Program-made: the position numbers and the translations under genes
In this document: positions 1 to 5,211 of the stretch, one piece after another
Layout of the letters: each line of letters begins with the position of its first letter
Position numbering within the stretch: the stretch's first letter is position 1
DNA from: Acidimicrobiia bacterium
Lineage (GTDB): Bacteria > Actinomycetota > Acidimicrobiia > IMCC26256 > JAENVU01
Direction: 5' to 3'
Assembly: GCA_025357995.1 (NCBI GenBank)
Contig: JANYLF010000028.1
Span: 1 to 9,694, forward strand
Length of the DNA stretch: 9,694 nucleotides
The notes under the pieces: generated by a model
Told to the model about the DNA's origin: nothing
Databases searched by the model: none
The model's input: only the letters and a program-made list of their open reading frames with translations

Positions 1-89
1 TGCGCGCTCTCACACCGACGTTCGAGTGGGTTCCGCTCGCGGCGAGGACCGCCGACCTCTTCGACCGCGTCGTCCTCGACGAGCCGTAG
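1..89 (+). CDS. C-terminal fragment of an unidentified protein (partial, 5' end outside window)
   Basis: An open frame enters from the left edge (codons starting at base 3) and stops at TAG 87-89. It encodes about 28 residues, including TPTFEWVPLAARTADLFDR, and ends in VVLDEP. The stretch reads like an ordinary protein tail, with an amphipathic helix and mixed hydrophobic and acidic residues. It converges on the minus-strand oxidoreductase gene that ends at 108, leaving an 18-bp gap that holds a perfect palindrome, as expected for a real gene end. The fragment is too short to assign a family. It could also be a chance open frame in GC-rich DNA. Confidence 0.45.
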   Translation, partial: RALTPTFEWVPLAARTADLFDRVVLDEP

Positions 90-90
90 C

Positions 91-104
91 GTCGCGGCCG
101 CGAC
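91..104. terminator. 14-bp perfect palindrome between convergent gene ends, possible bidirectional terminator
   Basis: GTCGCGGCCGCGAC is a perfect inverted repeat (7 + 7, no spacer). It fills most of the 18-bp gap between the TAG at 87-89 and the complementary TAA at 108-110. As RNA it could form only a short GC stem after giving up central bases for a loop, and there is no U-tract on either side. The placement suits a shared terminator. However, about one perfect 14-mer palindrome is expected by chance in a window of this length and GC content. Confidence 0.3.
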
Positions 105-107
105 CGT

Positions 108-1043
108 TTACGAGCCAGCCAGCGCCGCGACGACGGGCGCGAACGCAACTGCCTCCGGGCCGGGTACCACGAAGTACGAGTAACCCCAACGCTCGCGCCG
201 ACGGTGGAGCTCGTCGGCAATCTCCGCGATGGACCCGATGATGGTCAGCGGCGACGACCGTACCGATGCCGGATCGGTCTGGTAGAGCGGAGCCAGCGAT
301 TCGGCCACGGCATCGCCGTCGTCGGTCAGGCTGGCGAAGGCAATCCACGCATTGATTTCGAGCGCATCGAAACGATCGCCGGCCCCCTCCCGGACCCAGC
401 CGACCTTCTCGTCGAACTTGTCGGCCAACGAGTCCTGCGCGGCCGCGGCATCCACCGCGCCTGAGTGAATCGACGCGTTGACCCCCACGATGTCGGCGAC
501 CGCGCCGGCAAACCGCAGTACCCGGCGCGCCCCGCCCGCGACCAAGAACCGTGGCCCCTCGGGCCGGTACGGCGCGGGCGTGCCATCGAGATCGGTGATG
601 ACGTAGTGCTCGCCCGCGAAGCTGAAGGGGCCGTCGGCAAAGAGGCCCTTCAGTACCGCGGCGTGCTCGATCATTCGGCTCACGCGCGTCCCTGGTGCGT
701 TCATCGTGATCCCGGATCGGTCGTAGTCAAGGCGCTTCCACCCCGCGCCGATCCCGACCTCCAGACGACCTTCCGAGACCAGATCGATGCTGGCCAGCTC
801 TCGGGCCAGGACCGCGGGATGGCGGAAATCGCAGTCGAGTACGAGAGAGCCCACGTTGAGTGTCGTCGTCGCGACGGCGGCGACCGTCATGCCCGTGATC
901 GGTCCGAGTCCCTCATCGAAGTGATCCGGAACGAACGCTGTGGAGTAGCCGAGTCCTTCGAGCTCGCGAGCGGAATCGGCAAAGGTTCGGCCTGGCAGCG
1001 ATGCCGCCAGCTCCACCCCGAATCGGAACGGATGATGGGTCAT
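108..1043 (-). CDS. LLM-class F420-dependent oxidoreductase (MSMEG_2516-like family)
   Basis: This is a 311-aa luciferase-like monooxygenase-fold TIM barrel, expected to use coenzyme F420 in the cytosol for hydride transfer to or from an unknown substrate. Hallmarks in order are an N-terminal FRFGVEL strand (6-12), LGYSTAFVPDHF (31-42) with the PDH turn, a VGSLVLDCDFRHPAVLARE segment (64-82), GRLEVGIGAGW (92-102) and a C-terminal barrel strand YSYFVVPG (288-295). Length and motifs fit the probable F420-dependent oxidoreductase family typified by MSMEG_2516 (TIGR03621), which is typical of actinobacteria. The ATG at 1043 lies 13 nt after the isomerase stop, so this is the last gene of a three-gene operon. 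No good Shine-Dalgarno is visible, and a TAGCCT hexamer ends 6 nt before the ATG, so a second leaderless transcript is possible. Members of this family may use FMN instead. The substrate cannot be told from sequence. Confidence 0.9.
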   Translation of the reverse strand: MTHHPFRFGVELAASLPGRTFADSARELEGLGYSTAFVPDHFDEGLGPITGMTVAAVATTTLNVGSLVLDCDFRHPAVLARELASIDLVSEGRLEVGIGAGWKRLDYDRSGITMNAPGTRVSRMIEHAAVLKGLFADGPFSFAGEHYVITDLDGTPAPYRPEGPRFLVAGGARRVLRFAGAVADIVGVNASIHSGAVDAAAAQDSLADKFDEKVGWVREGAGDRFDALEINAWIAFASLTDDGDAVAESLAPLYQTDPASVRSSPLTIIGSIAEIADELHRRRERWGYSYFVVPGPEAVAFAPVVAALAGS

Positions 1044-1049
1044 GCGCGC

Positions 1050-1055
1050 AGGCTA
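1050..1055 (-). promoter_or_regulatory. Candidate -10 element TAGCCT for leaderless transcription of the F420 oxidoreductase gene
   Basis: On the minus strand TAGCCT is followed by GCGCGC and then the ATG at 1043. That matches the actinobacterial TANNNT -10 element placed about 6-7 nt before a transcript that begins at the start codon. No convincing -35 is visible, and the element overlaps the end of the upstream operon gene. Confidence 0.3.
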
Positions 1056-1056
1056 C

Positions 1057-1845
1057 CTACCCTTGGATCTCGTCCAACCAACCCCGCAGCACGACTGCGT
1101 CACGGCGAACCCCGACGGCATCATCGTCGTCCACGAACTCCAAGAAGGCGCAACGATTCTCCGACCACTCGCCGTCGAGCGCACACGCGGCGCGTAACGC
1201 GGCAATCCAGCGCGCGCGGCCCGCAAGCAGCGGGCGGCGATCTTGGGCACTGGCCCACTCGTACACGTGGAGATGTGAAAGTCGTTCGGCGAGCGCGACG
1301 ACCTCGGCCGCGTCGGACTCAGGAGTCGTCGGACTCCGCCAGTACGGCGGCTGCCAGTACGTGAACAACTTGGGATGATCGACCGCGGCCACCAACGCGA
1401 GCACGCGGTCGACGGTCGCGGTCGCGGTGCCGCCGTGGAACTCGAGCCCCACCGTGAGATCGCGCGCACCTGCCTCCACACTGCACGCGCGCAAGCCGTC
1501 GACCAGCTCCGGATATGCCGACGAACCGGGCTCCACCCCGAACGTCGCCCACACCCGCACGTTGGGCGCGCCCAACGCGACCGCGGTGTCGAGAACCGCG
1601 CACGTGTCGTCGGGCGCAGGAACACCCGCGCTGAACAGGTACGTCCCGTAGGACGCAACTCGGCAATCGGCCGCGGCGGTCGCAGCACGAGCGAGTGAGG
1701 CCGCCGCGCTATCGCCCGGCGGCACGTGCACGTCGGCACCCCACTCGATGGCGCGCACTCCGCACTCACCGGCGAGTCGCGCGACCGAGTCGACCGACGC
1801 CGACCGCAGGGTGACCGAACAGAGGCCGGGAAGGATGGTGCTCAC
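1057..1845 (-). CDS. Sugar phosphate isomerase/epimerase-type TIM-barrel protein
   Basis: This 262-aa protein belongs to the xylose isomerase-like TIM-barrel superfamily (AP-endonuclease 2 fold), which includes ketose 3-epimerases, hydroxypyruvate isomerase and inosose enzymes. With the GTG at 1845 as residue 1, it opens with ILPGLCSVTLR and RAIEWGADVHVPPGD (31-45), the classic first strands. Likely divalent-metal ligands are Glu135 (GLEFHGG), Gln165 (YWQPPYW), His193 (HLHVYEW) and Glu236 (FLEFV). The second position is more often Asp in characterised members. An upstream in-frame ATG at 1986 would add 47 Arg/Ser/Trp-rich residues lying inside the dehydrogenase gene, which do not look like protein, so I reject it. 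The GTG follows the dehydrogenase stop by 10 nt, with GTCGGGG just upstream. It could epimerise or isomerise a sugar for the kinase encoded across the divergent region. The substrate is unknown. Confidence 0.85.
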   Translation of the reverse strand: MSTILPGLCSVTLRSASVDSVARLAGECGVRAIEWGADVHVPPGDSAAASLARAATAAADCRVASYGTYLFSAGVPAPDDTCAVLDTAVALGAPNVRVWATFGVEPGSSAYPELVDGLRACSVEAGARDLTVGLEFHGGTATATVDRVLALVAAVDHPKLFTYWQPPYWRSPTTPESDAAEVVALAERLSHLHVYEWASAQDRRPLLAGRARWIAALRAACALDGEWSENRCAFLEFVDDDDAVGVRRDAVVLRGWLDEIQG

Positions 1846-1855
1846 GCCCCGACAC

Positions 1856-2869
1856 TCACGCGATGCGATCGATGTCCGCGGCGACCACCGGATACATCGG
1901 AGGCTCACCGGCCGCGAAGCGTTCCACCTCGGCGACGGCCAGCTCCGAGAGCCGCCGCAACTCGTTCCCCATCGCTCCGGCCACATGCGGTGTCACGAAC
2001 ACGTTGGGCAAGGTGAGGAGCACGTGATCAGCGGGCAGTGGATCCGGTTCCGTCACGTCGAGCACCGCCGCCAACCGACCGGAGATCAACTCCTTCGTCA
2101 ACGCGTCCTGATCGACGAGCGCGGGCCGCGCGGTGTTGACCACGGTCACACCGTCGTGCAGCAACGCGAGTTGTGCAGCACCGATCATCCCGCGCGTCGC
2201 CTCCACGTCGGGCGCATGGATCGACAGTAGGTCGACGGACGCGCACAACCCGTCGAGGTCGTCCACCTTCTCCACACCAATCGCGGCGGCCTCGGCGGGC
2301 GAGAGGAATGGGTCGTAGACCGATACGCGCAGATCCGTCGCCCGCAAACCTTCGATCACCAACCGGCCGACGAACGACGCGCCCACCAATCCCACTCGCG
2401 CGCCGCAATTGCCGACGCGCGTGAGATCAAGCGGCACGCGTGCGCCCGGGTCGCGTTGGCGCTCGCGTACCAGGAACACACCCTTATTAGCGAGCAGGAT
2501 CGTGGCGATCGCGTACTCGGCAACCGGCACCGCGTTCGCGGCCGCCGCTGAGGTCACCAGAATGGAGCGCGCCCAGACCGCGTCGGTGACCTGCCATTTC
2601 ACCGTTCCGGCGGCGTACGCGAAGAGCCGCAGCCGCGGGGCCCGCGCCAACACCTCCGCGGTGAGCGTCGGACATCCCCAGTGACCCACGAGGATCTCGG
2701 CCTCCGCGAGCAACGCGTCGGCCCGCGGACCGTCCCAACTCGCGACTGGGGTCCAGTCCAGCACCCGACCCGCGGCATCAAGCCGCGCGAGTTGGGTCGG
2801 CGTGAACAGGTGCTCGACCATGCCGTCGAGCATCCCCAACACGATCGCGGGTCGCGTCACTCCAGCCAT
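1856..2869 (-). CDS. D-isomer-specific 2-hydroxyacid dehydrogenase (NAD-binding)
   Basis: This is a cytosolic NAD(P)-dependent dehydrogenase of the phosphoglycerate/glyoxylate/hydroxypyruvate reductase superfamily, 337 aa from the ATG at 2869. The dinucleotide-binding turn is GLVGASFVG (160-168), ending 18 residues before Asp186 in VSVYDPF, an acidic residue that favours NAD. The catalytic triad is intact: Arg248 (VVNTARPALVD), Glu274 (LDVTEPDPLP) and His295 (VTPHVAGA). Start choice is uncertain. GGGAG sits directly against the ATG, too close to serve it, but lies 9 nt before an in-frame GTG at 2860 (VTRPAIVLGML), which may be the real start. A longer frame from 2944 adds residues that do not look like this family. 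It is the first gene of the leftward operon, with the isomerase 10 nt downstream. The substrate is not predictable; a sugar-acid or hydroxypyruvate-like 2-keto/2-hydroxy acid would fit. Confidence 0.88.
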   Translation of the reverse strand: MAGVTRPAIVLGMLDGMVEHLFTPTQLARLDAAGRVLDWTPVASWDGPRADALLAEAEILVGHWGCPTLTAEVLARAPRLRLFAYAAGTVKWQVTDAVWARSILVTSAAAANAVPVAEYAIATILLANKGVFLVRERQRDPGARVPLDLTRVGNCGARVGLVGASFVGRLVIEGLRATDLRVSVYDPFLSPAEAAAIGVEKVDDLDGLCASVDLLSIHAPDVEATRGMIGAAQLALLHDGVTVVNTARPALVDQDALTKELISGRLAAVLDVTEPDPLPADHVLLTLPNVFVTPHVAGAMGNELRRLSELAVAEVERFAAGEPPMYPVVAADIDRIA

Positions 2870-2980
2870 CTCCCGATCCGTCAGCCGTTCAGCGCATATT
2901 CGCACGTGAACGCGCCACCACGTTGCGTGATCACCGACCACCATGAGAGGCTGATCCGCTTCGGGGAAGGGGCCTTCGGA
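2870..2980. promoter_or_regulatory. Divergent intergenic region between the leftward operon and the lipoprotein gene
   Basis: This 111-bp spacer lies between two start codons facing outward and must hold at least one promoter for each side. On the minus strand, AATATGCG (2893-2900) is a possible -10 about 20-30 nt before the dehydrogenase start. Two short perfect palindromes occur, CACGTG (2903-2908) and GTGATCAC (2927-2934). The second could be half of an operator, but neither extends further. No convincing -35/-10 pair is visible for the rightward gene. Confidence 0.45.
2965..2972 (+). promoter_or_regulatory. Ribosome binding site of the lipoprotein gene
   Basis: GGAAGGGG ends 8 nt before the ATG at 2981. 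This fixes the start there rather than at the upstream in-frame ATG at 2681, whose extra 100 codons are antisense to the dehydrogenase gene. The chosen start also exposes a clean lipoprotein signal peptide. Confidence 0.7.
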
Positions 2981-5122
2981 ATGCGCAAATCACTCGTCGT
3001 CGCGTTGGCGATCGCCCTGGTCGCGACCAGCTGTCGTGTGCTGCTCACACCGGACCCGGCCGGCCCGCCCAGCCGCAACGGCTACGTCGACAACGACTAC
3101 TGGGAGGCTCGGCAGAACTCCTACCTCGACTTCGCATCCACGCAGTTCGCGGCAGGCTCGCCCACCAACCTCATCGCCAACGCGGAGCATTCGCGGCGCA
3201 CCGGCGCACCGTTCAACACCGCCGGGATCACGGTTGCCGACTACGCGAACTCGTTCTCGAGGTTCGACAACTACGTTGACACCTCGGATTTCGACCTCAC
3301 CTACATCCTGAACCTCTGGTACGGATATCGCGATCTCCTGCCGGCTGGTCTCAACGCGGCCATCGAGAGTCACATGCGGTCGTTCAAGTACTGGTTCACC
3401 GACCCGCAGCCCGCCGGTGTCGTCGACCAGCGGTACTACTGGTCCGAGAACCACCGCCTCCTGTATCACGCCGACGAGTACCTCGCGGGACAGGCGTTCC
3501 CGAACGATGTCTTCGCCAGCGACGGCAACACCGGCGCGTGGCACAAGGAGCGGGCGCGCGGCTTCATCGACAAATGGCTCACGGAGAAGGCCCGTTTCGG
3601 CTTCACGGAATGGCACTCCGACGTGTACTACCAGAAGACCTTCGACGCGCTGTTGACCGTCGTGGAATGGGTGGACGACCCGGTGCTCGCGCGTCGCGCG
3701 TCGATGGTGCTCGACCTGTTGATGTTCGACATGGCTCTCAACATCCAGAAGGGCAACTTCGGCGTCACGCACGGCCGCTCGTACATGAAGGACAAGAGCC
3801 AGGCCGTCGACGAAGACGTGTTCAACCTCCTCAAGCTCGCGTTCGACGACACGAGCCTTCCGTACGACTCCACCGGCGACCCGGGCGCGTCCCTCCTCGC
3901 CCGCGCGCAAAAATACCGGCTCCCCGCGGTGATCCTGCGCGTCGCGCAGTCGAAACACACCACGGTCGACCAAGAACACATGGGTGTGCCACTCGACGCC
4001 GCCGCACCGGTCGACCACACCCAAACGGGCATCCTCGGCCACTCATTCTCCGATCCTGCGGAAGTGGCGTTCTGGTGGGAGAAGGGCGCGCAGACGGCGT
4101 GGCAGACGGTTCCCCTCACGCTCGACACGCTCGATTCGACCGGCCTCTGGGAGTCGGATTTCTACAAGCCGTTCAAGCCGATCGCCGACCTCACCGGTGG
4201 CGATCGTGGCGTCGCGCAGAACCTCGCGCAAGCACTTGAACCGGAGCTCGGATTCGCGCTGCTCACCGCAGTCGATACCTACACCTACCGCAGCGACTCC
4301 GTGATGCTCTCGACCGCGCAGTCCTACCGCCCGGGCAAGTTCGGCGAGCAAGCGCACATCTCGCAGGCAACACTCGACGAAACCGCGGTCGTGTTCACCA
4401 CCAACCCGAAGAACGAGCCGCAGTCCGGCACGCAGTGGCCCGACGACGACGGGTACTGGACCGGCAACGGCGCAATGCCGCGCGCTGCGCAACACGGAGC
4501 GCTCTCGATGAGTCTCTACGCGCCGGCATTCACGAGTCCCGGTCCACCTCTCACCGCGTTCCGTTACCTTCCGTACACCCACGCGTACTTCCCGCGGGAG
4601 CGCTTCGACCAAGTCACGCAGAACGGCAATTGGACGTTCGGCCGGAAGGGCAGCGGCTATGTCGCGCTCTACTCGTGGCGGACACCGCATTGGCGCACCT
4701 ATACCGACCCCGGCATCTACACGCACGGGCTCACCAAGCCGTACGACCTCGTGGCCGACGGCGGCGCCGACAATGCGTGGCTCACCCAGGTGGGCGACGC
4801 GAGCACCTTCGGTTCCTTCGCCGCATTCCAAGCCGCAGTGATCGCGCATGACGTGAGCGTGACTCCGCGTCCCGCGAGCGGAGATCTCGCCGGCGGCTTC
4901 GACGTTTCGTACGACTCGCCGACCGAAGGCACAGTCGCGTTCGGTTCGACCGGCGCACTGACGGTCAAGGGCGCCGAGGTCCCACTCGACACCGGTAAGC
5001 GCTACGACAACCCGTGGGCGCTCGCCGACTTCGATCAGCCGAAGATCACCATCGCCGACAAGGCGGGCGATCTGCGCCTCGACTTCAGCCGCGCGAAGCG
5101 CACCGTGAGTGCAACGCACTGA
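2981..5122 (+). CDS. Large lipoprotein, putative alpha-toroid plus beta-sandwich glycan-active protein (unknown family)
   Basis: I cannot name the family of this 713-aa protein. Residues 1-18 form a lipoprotein signal: MRK, a hydrophobic stretch, then VATSC with Cys18 as the lipidation site, so it should be membrane-anchored outside the cell. Residues about 35-430 are rich in helices with aromatic-rich loops: YYWSENHRLLYH (152-163), FGFTEWHSDVYY (206-217), then FWWEKG (364-369). The Asn157-His158 pair and nearby tyrosines resemble the Asn/His/Tyr active sites of alpha-toroid polysaccharide lyases. Residues about 430-713 look all-beta: NWTFGRKGSGYVALYSW (550-566) and short Gly/Asp-rich strands follow, as in the beta-sandwich half of PL8- or heparinase-type lyases. 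The sequence seems complete. It is encoded divergently from the dehydrogenase operon and 85 bp before the kinase, which suits a secreted enzyme feeding the pathway. A glycoside hydrolase or a non-catalytic carbohydrate-binding protein is also possible. Confidence 0.85.
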   Translation: MRKSLVVALAIALVATSCRVLLTPDPAGPPSRNGYVDNDYWEARQNSYLDFASTQFAAGSPTNLIANAEHSRRTGAPFNTAGITVADYANSFSRFDNYVDTSDFDLTYILNLWYGYRDLLPAGLNAAIESHMRSFKYWFTDPQPAGVVDQRYYWSENHRLLYHADEYLAGQAFPNDVFASDGNTGAWHKERARGFIDKWLTEKARFGFTEWHSDVYYQKTFDALLTVVEWVDDPVLARRASMVLDLLMFDMALNIQKGNFGVTHGRSYMKDKSQAVDEDVFNLLKLAFDDTSLPYDSTGDPGASLLARAQKYRLPAVILRVAQSKHTTVDQEHMGVPLDAAAPVDHTQTGILGHSFSDPAEVAFWWEKGAQTAWQTVPLTLDTLDSTGLWESDFYKPFKPIADLTGGDRGVAQNLAQALEPELGFALLTAVDTYTYRSDSVMLSTAQSYRPGKFGEQAHISQATLDETAVVFTTNPKNEPQSGTQWPDDDGYWTGNGAMPRAAQHGALSMSLYAPAFTSPGPPLTAFRYLPYTHAYFPRERFDQVTQNGNWTFGRKGSGYVALYSWRTPHWRTYTDPGIYTHGLTKPYDLVADGGADNAWLTQVGDASTFGSFAAFQAAVIAHDVSVTPRPASGDLAGGFDVSYDSPTEGTVAFGSTGALTVKGAEVPLDTGKRYDNPWALADFDQPKITIADKAGDLRLDFSRAKRTVSATH

Positions 5123-5140
5123 CCGCCGAATACGCAGTGC

Positions 5141-5162
5141 CCCGACGGACCGGTGCCGCGGG
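5141..5162 (+). terminator. Small GC hairpin after the lipoprotein gene, weak terminator candidate
   Basis: CCCG-A-CGG pairs with CCG-CGGG, giving a 7-bp stem with one bulged A and a 7-nt loop, 19 nt after the lipoprotein stop. No U-tract follows. A second, smaller hairpin (AGTGC-AAC-GCACT, 5108-5120) overlaps the stop codon. Together with the -10-like hexamer just downstream, this suggests the kinase-lyase pair may be transcribed apart from the lipoprotein gene. Confidence 0.3.
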
Positions 5163-5168
5163 CTTCGC

Positions 5169-5174
5169 TAATCT
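5169..5174 (+). promoter_or_regulatory. Candidate -10 element TAATCT upstream of the kinase
   Basis: TAATCT (in GCTAATCT) fits the actinobacterial TANNNT -10 element. It is followed by 7 nt and a GTG at 5182 that opens a ten-codon frame ending on the kinase start codon. No -35 match is visible at the usual distance, where the small hairpin lies. Confidence 0.4.
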
Positions 5175-5181
5175 CCGGGCC

Positions 5182-5211
5182 GTGATCGCCCCCGAGACGA
5201 ACGTGTCATGA
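5182..5211 (+). CDS. Possible leaderless 9-aa leader peptide overlapping the kinase start
   Basis: Starting at GTG 5182, the frame reads VIAPETNVS and stops at TGA 5209-5211, which overlaps the kinase ATG (5208) in the coupling arrangement ATGA. The GTG lies 7 nt after a TAATCT hexamer, the position expected for a leaderless start. The kinase itself has no obvious Shine-Dalgarno sequence. If translated, this mini-frame would deliver ribosomes to the kinase start by termination-reinitiation. It has no regulatory codon run such as repeated amino acids. Chance is a serious alternative, because the frame is only ten codons long. Confidence 0.25.
   Translation: MIAPETNVS

Noticed and set aside
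465..1364. 299-aa open frame on the + strand opposite the oxidoreductase and isomerase genes
   Set aside because: It is Arg/His/Pro-rich and has no recognisable fold. Long antisense frames are expected in GC-rich coding DNA, and it spans two well-supported genes.
1846..1986. 47-residue N-terminal extension of the isomerase/epimerase
   Set aside because: It overlaps the dehydrogenase gene in another frame and reads as Arg/Ser/Trp-rich shadow sequence. The barrel starts right after the GTG at 1845.
2870..2944. 25-residue N-terminal extension of the dehydrogenase
   Set aside because: It would run through the divergent promoter region, and its residues (many His, Arg and Trp) do not resemble the family N-terminus.
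2681..2980. N-terminal extension of the lipoprotein frame by 100 codons
   Set aside because: It is antisense to the dehydrogenase gene, has low-complexity Arg/His-rich composition, and would bury the lipoprotein signal peptide. A good ribosome site precedes the ATG at 2981.
2990..5119. Two long minus-strand frames (350 and 358 aa) opposite the lipoprotein gene
   Set aside because: Both have Arg/Val/Glu-rich shadow composition, no motifs and no ribosome sites. The + strand frame has a signal peptide and plausible domain structure.
5108..5120. AGTGC-AAC-GCACT hairpin over the lipoprotein stop codon as a terminator
   Set aside because: The stem is only 5 bp with a 3-nt loop and no U-tract. The stem just downstream is better placed, although also weak.
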